Source of the DNA: Planctomycetaceae bacterium | GTDB taxonomy: Bacteria; Planctomycetota; Planctomycetia; Pirellulales; Thermoguttaceae | Reading direction: 5' to 3' | NCBI GenBank assembly: GCA_031288765.1 | Contig: JAITQV010000327.1 | Location: 1-6,934 of the forward strand | Length of the DNA stretch: 6,934 nucleotides | In this document: positions 1 through 6,877 of the stretch, in pieces | Position numbering within the stretch: the stretch's first letter is position 1 | Layout of the letters: each line of letters begins with the position of its first letter | The notes under the pieces: model-generated | Seen by the model: the letters and a program-made list of their open reading frames with translations, nothing else | Told to the model about the DNA's origin: nothing | Databases searched by the model: none | Translations under genes and position numbers: made by a program

Positions 1-3000
1 TGTCCGCATCCGGTAACATTTTTGTCAATAATCCAACCGGCTCCTTCAACATTGTCGGTCTGTTCGCAACAGGACAACTTCAAATCGACGCTCTGACCGA
101 CCTAATCGTTTCCACAAACAATGTCAGTGTCAATGCTGTAACAATATTAAACGCAGTAAACGGTAATCTGTCGATCAACGATATAACTTTCAGTACAGGA
201 ATAAATAACTTTACCGCAACCGCAAAACAAAATCTTTCAATTGAGAACGTAACATTAACCGCCGGAACAACGGCATTAAGAACAACAACCGGCAATTTAA
301 CAATTACCGATGTTATCGCAACTTTGGCAAGTGCTGCGTTCAATTCCGGCAACAATATTTCAATTTCAAACACCAACACAACAAACGATTTTACCGTAAC
401 CGGAACATTCGACGCAATTGCCGCAAACGATATTTCAATTTCCAATGTTGCAACAACCGCCGGAACAACAACCTTAACCGCAACAACTGCAATAGACGGC
501 GATATAACGATTAGCGGTGGTTCCTTCAATACCGGAACCAATGCGTTTACCGCAACCGCAAAACAAAATCTTTCAATTGAAAACGCAACATTAACCTCTG
601 GAACAACAACTTTAGGAACAACAACCGGCAATTTAACAGTTACCGATGTTATCGCAACTTTGGCAAGTGCTGATTTCAATTCCGGCAACAATATTTCAAT
701 TTCAAACACCGGAACCGCCAAAAACTTTAACGTTATCGGAACTTTCAACGCAATCGCCGCAAACGATATTTCAATTTCCAATGTTGCAACAACCGCCGGA
801 ACAACAGCCTTAACTGCAACAGACGGCGATATAACGATTAGCGGCGGAACTGCAACATTCACCGGAACATTAACAGCAACAGCAAATAACAATTTGTCTT
901 TCACTGATTCAGCGTTGACTGTAAAAGACAAAGCGATATTAGAAGCAACAAACAGAAATGTTTCGTGGACAACAGTAAATGCAACAATTAAAGACCTTTT
1001 GCAAATCACTGCCGGAACAAATATTACTTTGACGGATATTATTGTTTCAGCAAAAACCGCAACATTAAACGCAAAGGCTGGTAATGCCGCTCTGACTACG
1101 GTGATCGCAATGGTTACGAACAATTCACAATTGACTGCGGCAAACGATTTGACGATTGTCGATTCTGCTTTAACAGCAGGAAGCGACACAATACTTAACG
1201 CAACAGTAGGTAACTTGACAGCAGTTGGCTTAGTTTTGAAAACCGGAACATTTGCCCATGCAACGGCTGGAACAGATATTACGTTGACGGACGGTTCGAT
1301 TGACGTGAAAGGACAAACTGCCGATGGACATGGAAACGCTTTGGAATTGCAAGCCGGAAATGATATTATGCTCGGCGGAGCAATCACCGTAGCGGACAAA
1401 AATGTACGGATAACCGCAGCCAACGGAGCCGTCATTGATAAAAATGATACAGTTGCCGGCGGAATAGTTACACAAATTGATAATCTGACGGCGGCAAACT
1501 CTCATATCGTTCTTTCCGCGAAAAACGGTATCGGTTCGACCGATGTTTTGGAATTTGTTTCCGCAAAATTGATTAACGCAAATGTTACAGGAACCGGCAA
1601 CATCGTTCTTGATATTATGTCGGATACGATTTTACAAAATGTAACAACAACCAACGGCAATGTCGATATTCACTCCGGCGGTTCATTGACCATTGCCGCT
1701 GATGGAAATATTACCGCCGCCGGAACAGATAAAAAAATCATTTTCGGTGCGGAAAAGAATCTTTACTTTGGTAAGAAAAGTTCACTGAAAGCGGAAAAAG
1801 ATATTATGATTATTGCGTCGGGCGGAGATATTGTTTCGTTGGCGGTTAATGATGATGAAGCGGTTTCATTCTCCGTTAATGATGTAACGGAATCGGTTTT
1901 GCGCGGAATTTATCTTGTTGCCGGTAACGATTTAACAGGTCATAGCGAAGTCTATGATAATGCCCTTATTGATAATAAAGCGGACGACTTCGGTAAGTTT
2001 ATCGGTTCATTCAAAGGAAAGGTCGATGTGATCGCCGGCGGAAGTATCAGTGTTCATAATATCAACAACTCGGCATTCCTTCTGGGAAACGTCATTACCG
2101 GAAAAGATATGTTATTAACGACAGTGAGTGATGAAATGGGCATCGAAAGAATTGTTGCGAAACAAATTGACTTTGTTTCAAGTAATATCGGTATTAAGCA
2201 GCTCGCCGACGCCGTTCATATCTATCTTGATAAATTTACTACCAGTGAATATAACACCGCAAATAAACAGTTGTTGACAACAGAGATTACAGTGAAACTT
2301 GTTGGTGAGATTTTCTTATCCGTAAACAAAGAAGATGCAACCTTAAATTTGGATGAACAATTTATCTCCAATGATAATATTTTTGTGATTAAGGTTGATA
2401 ATCTGGTGATTGATTATCTTATTGCCGGAAAGGACTGCGGGTTATCGCAGATTGGTTTTGCGGCAGAGACGAAGGGAGGAACAGACTACAAGGAAATAGC
2501 GAATACAACAACCGTCAAACAAATTTTCTCTGACGGCGATTTCACTATGCCGAAACTATATTCGGATGATGTCTTCATTCATTCAGACGGTATTACCGGC
2601 AATTTGAATATTCTCGATGGTCAATTCGGAAACACGGTAGCCAATGCTCGACTGGAAATCAGTCAAATTGAAACAGAAATTGACGCGATTAATAAATCGA
2701 AAACAACTCCCTATGATTTTTGGGTGTGGTCGCTTGACGGTTCTTATTCGATTACTTCTTCGCATGACGGAATTTCCTATCAGGATGAATTGTTGCGTGC
2801 ATTGCGGAGAACACAGATGTATCTGGAATTAAACGGCAATGCCTCCTATACCGACACGGCGTTTGGGTTAAATATCAATGATTGGACACACAGAATTGAA
2901 TCTCGTATCAATAATATCAATGTCTCAAACGGCAGTGGTATTATTAATGGTTTGGAATTACCATTGCCGTTCAATCGAGAAAATCAAAAAAATCAGGAAA

Positions 3001-3134
3001 TGATGAACAATCTCCTGAAAGAAATCGAAGACATCTGGTCTTTTAACTGGACAGATAACAACAGAAATACGGAACGTTGGATTGTGTCATCACTTGAAGA
3101 TGCTCTGGATTTTGATATTACTGACAAGGAGTGA
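1..3134 (+). CDS. Filamentous-haemagglutinin-like repetitive surface/exported protein, 5'-truncated
   Basis: The frame is open from base 3 to the TGA at 3132-3134, giving 1043 visible residues; the start is outside the window. The TTG at 324 lies inside a repeat and is not a credible start. The first ~440 residues are rich in Asn, Thr, Ala and Ile and repeat patterns such as GNLT(V/I)TD, NDISISN and AGTTTL, a spacing typical of right-handed beta-helix adhesins of the filamentous haemagglutinin type. Residues 53-164 and 165-273 are a 112-residue duplication with a partial third unit after it. Residues ~450-880 stay beta-rich but are not obviously repeated. A short helical stretch (~882-900) precedes a distinct C-terminal domain (~904-1043) starting YDFWVWSLDGSYSI. 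Only one Cys (812) was noticed. No LPXTG, PEP-CTERM, membrane anchor or autotransporter barrel is visible, so release or two-partner-type secretion is possible but unproven. A role in attachment is inferred from the fold class only. Confidence -1.
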   Translation, partial: SASGNIFVNNPTGSFNIVGLFATGQLQIDALTDLIVSTNNVSVNAVTILNAVNGNLSINDITFSTGINNFTATAKQNLSIENVTLTAGTTALRTTTGNLTITDVIATLASAAFNSGNNISISNTNTTNDFTVTGTFDAIAANDISISNVATTAGTTTLTATTAIDGDITISGGSFNTGTNAFTATAKQNLSIENATLTSGTTTLGTTTGNLTVTDVIATLASADFNSGNNISISNTGTAKNFNVIGTFNAIAANDISISNVATTAGTTALTATDGDITISGGTATFTGTLTATANNNLSFTDSALTVKDKAILEATNRNVSWTTVNATIKDLLQITAGTNITLTDIIVSAKTATLNAKAGNAALTTVIAMVTNNSQLTAANDLTIVDSALTAGSDTILNATVGNLTAVGLVLKTGTFAHATAGTDITLTDGSIDVKGQTADGHGNALELQAGNDIMLGGAITVADKNVRITAANGAVIDKNDTVAGGIVTQIDNLTAANSHIVLSAKNGIGSTDVLEFVSAKLINANVTGTGNIVLDIMSDTILQNVTTTNGNVDIHSGGSLTIAADGNITAAGTDKKIIFGAEKNLYFGKKSSLKAEKDIMIIASGGDIVSLAVNDDEAVSFSVNDVTESVLRGIYLVAGNDLTGHSEVYDNALIDNKADDFGKFIGSFKGKVDVIAGGSISVHNINNSAFLLGNVITGKDMLLTTVSDEMGIERIVAKQIDFVSSNIGIKQLADAVHIYLDKFTTSEYNTANKQLLTTEITVKLVGEIFLSVNKEDATLNLDEQFISNDNIFVIKVDNLVIDYLIAGKDCGLSQIGFAAETKGGTDYKEIANTTTVKQIFSDGDFTMPKLYSDDVFIHSDGITGNLNILDGQFGNTVANARLEISQIETEIDAINKSKTTPYDFWVWSLDGSYSITSSHDGISYQDELLRALRRTQMYLELNGNASYTDTAFGLNINDWTHRIESRINNINVSNGSGIINGLELPLPFNRENQKNQEMMNNLLKEIEDIWSFNWTDNNRNTERWIVSSLEDALDFDITDKE
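159..905 (+). repeat. In-frame tandem repeat, 336 bp (112 aa) unit, about 2.2 copies
   Basis: Unit 1 spans 159-494 and unit 2 spans 495-821. A third, diverging unit starts at 822 with the same GACGGCGAT found at 495, and similarity fades near 905. The offset is exactly 336 bp over most of the unit. Positions 281-374 match 617-710 with three mismatches in 94 bases, and 423-470 match 759-806 exactly. Unit 2 is 9 bp (three codons) shorter near its end, so the frame is kept. Homogeneity at the DNA level, not just the protein level, suggests recent duplication or gene conversion. The repeat encodes several beta-helix rungs of the adhesin-like protein. Confidence 0.9.
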
Positions 3135-3413
3135 TGATCTGCAACCAGTTATTACCAGTCAAAGAATAATTCTTACTGTTCAAAGTACACCACTAAACCT
3201 CCCGATTATAATACCGTAATATGCTTAACGTATTATAGTTACTTTAAAGTGAACTTCCCGATACCGTTTTACGTCAAATATTTCATAACTTGTTTACAAT
3301 CAACATTTTAACATTAATTCCCTGCTCCTGGTGAACACCAACGTTTTTAGGAGTGAACCGGGCAGTGAACAGCCTCTTATATGTTTTCATAAATCATTGA
3401 CAAATAAAGACTT
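3135..3413. other. A/T-rich spacer without a recognisable gene
   Basis: No credible coding region or RNA gene is seen in these 279 bases. There is an A/T-rich inverted repeat (TATAATAC at 3207-3214, GTATTATA at 3230-3237). There is also a compound hairpin in which CTCCT (3325-3329) can pair with AGGAG (3349-3353) around an inner GGTG/CACC stem (3330-3339). Neither has the GC-rich stem plus T-tract of a convincing intrinsic terminator, so the end of the upstream transcript cannot be placed. A TTGACA at 3397-3402 has no good -10 partner. Confidence 0.5.
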
Positions 3414-3416
3414 ATG

Positions 3417-3582
3417 CCGATTTTGCGTCAGGTAGGCAATCGCTCGCCGAACGATTGCCTACCTTGTGAATTGTTAATCCTAAGATTGGTGAACATTTGC
3501 CGACCTTTTGTCGGTTGGGAAATTCCGATCCGTAGGCTGCGCTTTGCTTCAACACCGGTTATACACTCTCGTCCCTTGCAGG
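3417..3582 (+). repeat. Mosaic palindromic dispersed repeat, copy A
   Basis: This stretch is built from modules that recur after the transglutaminase gene. In order these are a 13-bp palindrome arm pair (3430-3442 and 3452-3464, 9-nt loop), a CCGAC/GTCGG hairpin (3500-3514), a conserved core (3510-3571) and a GTCCCTTGC end (3571-3579). The core matches the reverse complement of 6665-6727 at about 58 of 63 positions including one single-base indel. A second block, 3453-3477, matches the reverse complement of 6766-6790 at 22 of 25 positions. It resembles REP- or MITE-like intergenic repeats. No transposase is present, and family membership was not identified. Confidence 0.75.
3430..3464. repeat. 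Perfect 13-bp inverted repeat with 9-nt loop
   Basis: AGGTAGGCAATCG at 3430-3442 is the exact reverse complement of CGATTGCCTACCT at 3452-3464, with loop CTCGCCGAA. A transcript would form a strong stem-loop. There is no T-tract after it, so it is not a standard terminator. The same arm sequence recurs at 6737-6749 within copy B. Confidence 0.85.
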
Positions 3583-3682
3583 TTTATAAAGACAAAGGAG
3601 AGAAGTTTTATAATCGGTCGGTCTTTTTCTAAAACTAAATGGTTGAAGACTGAGACTCTCCGGTTTTTTTCTAAAATTCATT

Positions 3683-3691
3683 TGCTATAAT
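3683..3691 (+). promoter_or_regulatory. Extended -10 promoter candidate for the transglutaminase gene
   Basis: TGC at 3683-3685 directly precedes a consensus TATAAT at 3686-3691, the extended -10 form recognised by housekeeping sigma-70 type factors. The -35 region is only a T-run (about 3663-3669), which an extended -10 can tolerate. Transcription would begin near 3698 and give a leader of about 70 nt. No Shine-Dalgarno sequence is seen before the ATG at 3770; the bases just upstream are C/A-rich. Confidence 0.5.
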
Positions 3692-3769
3692 AAACACCTC
3701 ACTGATCTTAATAGAATCCCCGCTTTCCTAAATTACCCGTCAACCACCCCCTAAAATATTCCACACCCC

Positions 3770-6568
3770 ATGCGTCTTTCTTACGGTATTGCCGTTTCCT
3801 TAGGTTTAATGACCTGCCTTTCTTCGTTCATGTTGGGGCTGGGACAACATGAATCCATTTTGCCAATCTTCATGTTCCTCACCGCCATAATCAGTTTCTA
3901 TCTGACGGATTACCGGCGAATTATTCGTCTCGGCGATTGGACGGTTAATGTGTTGGTCTTGATTATCGTCTTCTGCACCTTCGGCGAAATTATCCATAAC
4001 TGGGGCGAAGACCTCGCCTTCTCAATCGCCCGCGTTTTGGTGTTCGTCGAAATGGTTCTGCTCTTTCGGGAAAAAGAAACCCGATTCTGTTGGCAAATTT
4101 TGCTTATCTCTCTTCTTCAAGTTGTTGTCGCCACCGTCATGCAACAAAGTATCCTCTTTGTATTTTTGTTAATTGTGTATGTTTTCATTGGGCTTTGTGC
4201 CTTCGTCATGATTTTCCTGCAAAAAGAAAACCGCTATTTTCGTTCCCATTCGTTTGTCGAAACCTTTTTTGATTCGCTGCGCACCGAAATCGCCAAACGT
4301 CAGGATCGCGGTAAATTGGTTCGGATCGCTCTTATTACTCTTATTACCGGACCTTTGTCGGTTGTCTTTTCGTTTTCCAATTCCAATTCCCGCTCTTTTC
4401 CGTCCGGTTCAAAGGAAGGAGAAGACCGGAAATTATCTCCGCGTGAAATTTTGCGTTCTCTTTTTGCGGTGTTCCCGCCGGAACAAAACGTCAGCCGAAG
4501 CGGAACTTGGGAAACCGTCACCGAACCATCCGCCAAACCGGACAATTCCCCCAACCTTTCCCCGAAACCAACTCCGCCCAAAGAGTTGGTTCCCGTGCCG
4601 GAACCGGTTTCACGGCAGGCGCGGCGGAAAAGAAACGGCAACCGCCAACGTTTCCCGCTTCTTGCGGAACGCCCCGGTTTTTCCGGCGGCACCATGAATT
4701 TCAACGTTCTGGACAACGGACGAAGCGAATTGTTGGGACACCTGATTAGCGGAACACTTTTCGCATTGCTTTTTGCCGTAATCATTTTCTGTTTGATTCC
4801 GCGAATCGGGCGAACGGATTTGTGGGGATTTACGATCAAATTCGGTCATGATCAATGGACAAAACCGTTTCGTCAACCGGTTGGAACGGTGGGGTTTCGG
4901 GAGGAAATCCGGCTTGGTTCGCTTGGTACGGTTTTGCCCTATCACCGCGAAGTTTTGTCCGTCCTGTTCATGAGACTTCCCGACAAACGTATCCCTTCCG
5001 CAGAAGATTCGGAGGCGGAAGTTCCTTATGACGAAATTATCGGCGCAACACTTTATTTTCGCGGTATAGCGTTGGACACTTATGCGGACGGGGCGTGGAA
5101 ACCGCGCAAATCATTCAACCCTTTTTGGAATGATTTACCCGATGACGATACCGATTCTCAAAGAGTCCGTGTTTCCCATTTTGCCCGATTGCCGGGAAGA
5201 CCCGTCCAACCCGGCGAAGGGGAAAAACTCTTTTTCGAAGACGCCGGCGATTTGTTGAGTTTGCATCTGGTGATTCAACCCCTCGACACAACCGTTTTTT
5301 TTGCTCCGTGGCCATTTTTTTGCCGCGGCAATGAATCGGGAATTTCGCCTTTGCGGTCATTCGGAGACCGTGTTGAAGAACGGCATACCCACCAAGACAC
5401 GGTTGCAACAACCGTCTATTCAACCGGATTCAAACACGGCACACAATTATCGATCATTCCGTGTCAGGAACCGATTCACCGCGAGAATGTTCTCCAAATT
5501 CCCGAACAAGGATTGAATACGTTAAAATCATTGGCGAAAAAATGGGATGCGGAATCGCAGTTTCCCAAAGAAAACATTATCGGACGGGCGTTGTACATGG
5601 AACGGCAATTTCTGGAATCCGACTATTTCAAATACAAATTAGGCGGAACAACACGGGATTATACGCTTGATCCGCTCGAAGATTTCATCGGAAAAAATCC
5701 TTCGGGGCATTGTGAATATTTTGCCGGTGCGTTGGCGTTGATGCTTCGGAGTGTCGGGATAGGTTCGCGGGTGATTGTCGGGTTCAAAACGCACGCGGCG
5801 GCGACGGGAGTTCAGGTTGTGCGTCAGTCGGATGCTCACGCGTGGGTGGATGTATATTTGCCGCCGGAATCCATCTCGGAACGTGCCGCCGGTGCTTATG
5901 CCGATTGGTGGAGTTACGGCGGTTGGATGAGGCTTGATCCTTCGCCCGCCGCCGAATCGACAACTTTAATGAAAACCGTGTCGTTCAGCCTGACCGACCT
6001 GAATGAATGGATTCAAACAATGTGGGGAGAATTTGTCCTGAATATGAATTCCTCCAAACAATCGCAATGGATTTATCAACCGATTAAATCGGCGTTTCAT
6101 TTTATTGCGTATCGGGTTTTTAATCTTGAATTTTGGAAAAGTCTGGCGGTGGAAACTGTGCGGACTTACAAAACGTTATTTTTTTCGCAGGTTCAATGGC
6201 GTTGGCGGGACTGGGGCAATATTGCGGTATTTGTTGGATTTTTTGTGTGTTTTATTTTTCTATTTTGGCGGTGTTTCCGGTGGCTGATACCGCGTTTATT
6301 TCGGGGTTCGGGCAGGGGTTGGAGACGCAAGGCGACGATTGATTTTTATATTCGGATGGAGCGGTTATTGATTCGTGCCGGGCGTGAACGCCGTCCCGAA
6401 GAAACGCCGCTCGAATTTATTCGTCATTCCGGTTATACAACGGAAACGCGTCCTGTTGTTGATGCGTATTATCGTGTGCGGTTTGGGGCGGCGGAGTTGA
6501 CGGACGACGAACTCCGTGATGTCCGCGAACGGCTCGACCAACTCGAAAAAAAAATCATCAATAGTTAA
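3770..6568 (+). CDS. TgpA-like membrane transglutaminase (DUF3488 - transglutaminase core - DUF4129)
   Basis: A 932-residue inner-membrane protein of the TgpA family. Hydrophobic segments lie near residues 5-25, 29-48, 57-76, 83-98, 107-126, 128-150 and 183-204, with another at 325-343. The family signature before the catalytic domain is present: GFREEIRLGSLG, then LYFRGIALDTYADGAWK at 428-444. The transglutaminase-like core has GHCEYFAGALALMLR with Cys648, SDAHAWVDVY with His690 and WMRLDPSP with Asp723, so the catalytic triad is intact and activity is plausible. A further membrane segment (~815-838) leads to a cytoplasmic-type DUF4129 tail (~857-929, containing ETPLEFIRHSG and YYRVRFG). The catalytic part is expected outside the membrane; its substrate is unknown. 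Residues ~205-324 are a Pro/Arg/Lys-rich low-complexity insertion, which makes the protein longer than typical members. The family often sits next to MoxR ATPase and DUF58 genes; neither is adjacent upstream here. The ATG at 3770 is chosen because the first membrane segment follows directly, although no ribosome binding site is visible. Confidence 0.93.
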   Translation: MRLSYGIAVSLGLMTCLSSFMLGLGQHESILPIFMFLTAIISFYLTDYRRIIRLGDWTVNVLVLIIVFCTFGEIIHNWGEDLAFSIARVLVFVEMVLLFREKETRFCWQILLISLLQVVVATVMQQSILFVFLLIVYVFIGLCAFVMIFLQKENRYFRSHSFVETFFDSLRTEIAKRQDRGKLVRIALITLITGPLSVVFSFSNSNSRSFPSGSKEGEDRKLSPREILRSLFAVFPPEQNVSRSGTWETVTEPSAKPDNSPNLSPKPTPPKELVPVPEPVSRQARRKRNGNRQRFPLLAERPGFSGGTMNFNVLDNGRSELLGHLISGTLFALLFAVIIFCLIPRIGRTDLWGFTIKFGHDQWTKPFRQPVGTVGFREEIRLGSLGTVLPYHREVLSVLFMRLPDKRIPSAEDSEAEVPYDEIIGATLYFRGIALDTYADGAWKPRKSFNPFWNDLPDDDTDSQRVRVSHFARLPGRPVQPGEGEKLFFEDAGDLLSLHLVIQPLDTTVFFAPWPFFCRGNESGISPLRSFGDRVEERHTHQDTVATTVYSTGFKHGTQLSIIPCQEPIHRENVLQIPEQGLNTLKSLAKKWDAESQFPKENIIGRALYMERQFLESDYFKYKLGGTTRDYTLDPLEDFIGKNPSGHCEYFAGALALMLRSVGIGSRVIVGFKTHAAATGVQVVRQSDAHAWVDVYLPPESISERAAGAYADWWSYGGWMRLDPSPAAESTTLMKTVSFSLTDLNEWIQTMWGEFVLNMNSSKQSQWIYQPIKSAFHFIAYRVFNLEFWKSLAVETVRTYKTLFFSQVQWRWRDWGNIAVFVGFFVCFIFLFWRCFRWLIPRLFRGSGRGWRRKATIDFYIRMERLLIRAGRERRPEETPLEFIRHSGYTTETRPVVDAYYRVRFGAAELTDDELRDVRERLDQLEKKIINS

Positions 6569-6599
6569 TAACTAATAGTTGATAGTGAATAGTTAATAG
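6558..6599 (+). repeat. Heptanucleotide tandem repeat (TTAATAG-like, 6 units) spanning a stop codon
   Basis: Six consecutive 7-mers can be read: TCAATAG, TTAATAA, CTAATAG, TTGATAG, TGAATAG, TTAATAG. The consensus is TTAATAG with one or two changes per unit. The TAA stop of the transglutaminase gene (6566-6568) lies in the second unit, so the last codons are part of the array. Because 7 is not a multiple of 3, the array places TAG/TAA in all three forward frames. Function is unknown. Confidence 0.8.
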
Positions 6600-6606
6600 T
6601 GGAGGG

Positions 6607-6654
6607 CGCAAGCGGATTTCCCGCTTAACGGCAATAATTCCGCTTGCGGTTTTA
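6607..6654 (+). terminator. Possible terminator hairpin after the transglutaminase gene
   Basis: CGCAAGCGGA (6607-6616) and TCCGCTTGCG (6639-6648) are perfect 10-bp arms separated by 22 nt, followed by G and TTTT (about 6650-6653). A competing hairpin, AAGCGG (6610-6615) with CCGCTT (6621-6626), uses part of the same left arm. The T-run is short and the loop long, so termination is only plausible. The stem may instead be another module of the dispersed repeat next to it. Confidence 0.35.
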
Positions 6655-6656
6655 GC

Positions 6657-6838
6657 CCGCGGGGCGAGATGTGCATAACCGGTGTTGAAGCAAAGCGCAA
6701 CCTACGGATCGGAATTTCCAACCCGACAAAAACAAAAGGTAGGCAATCGTTCGCCGATTTTGCGGTTAAAAATTCATAAGGTAGGCAACCATGGGTGAAA
6801 GCCCTTCGCCCGAACGATTGCGTCGGCGTCAGCCGACA
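6657..6838 (-). repeat. Mosaic palindromic dispersed repeat, copy B (inverted relative to copy A)
   Basis: Positions 6665-6727 are the reverse complement of copy A 3510-3571 with four substitutions and one indel. Further modules follow: AGGTAGGCAATCG at 6737-6749; an 11-bp arm pair GCAATCGTTCG (6743-6753) and CGAACGATTGC (6811-6821); a second AGGTAGGCAA near 6779; and a tight GTCGGC-GTCA-GCCGAC hairpin (6822-6837). Module order and spacing differ from copy A, so this is a mosaic rather than a simple copy. An open frame on the minus strand across it is judged non-coding. Confidence 0.75.
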
Positions 6839-6877
6839 ATGAATTTGTACAATGTTGGTTGTTTTGATTGCCTTCAA

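Noticed and set aside
324..326. TTG as the start of the adhesin-like gene
   Set aside because: The frame is open upstream to the window edge, the encoded sequence upstream is the same repeat type, and the same TTG recurs in the next repeat unit at 660.
80..1435. 451-residue open frame on the minus strand opposite the adhesin-like gene
   Set aside because: It is a shadow of the repetitive coding strand. Its Val/Ala/Ile/Ser-rich sequence mirrors the Asn/Thr/Ala codon pattern of the real gene, and the duplicated blocks in it follow the forward repeat.
3414..3632. 72-residue forward frame in the spacer, sharing the peptide EIPIRRLRFASTPV with a minus-strand frame at 6593-6886
   Set aside because: The shared peptide comes from the shared DNA repeat core. 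A single-base indel between the copies breaks the frame right after it, and the flanking residues do not align, which argues against a conserved small protein.
3588..3670. Terminator-like inverted repeats (AAAGAC with GTCTTT; GGAGAG with CTCTCC) followed by T-runs
   Set aside because: Stems are only 6 bp with loops of about 27 and 53 nt, which is within chance expectation for A/T-rich spacer DNA.
4300..4839. 179-residue minus-strand frame and several overlapping frames within the transglutaminase gene
   Set aside because: They overlap a gene with clear domain structure and catalytic residues and have Arg/Pro-rich shadow composition from its low-complexity insertion.
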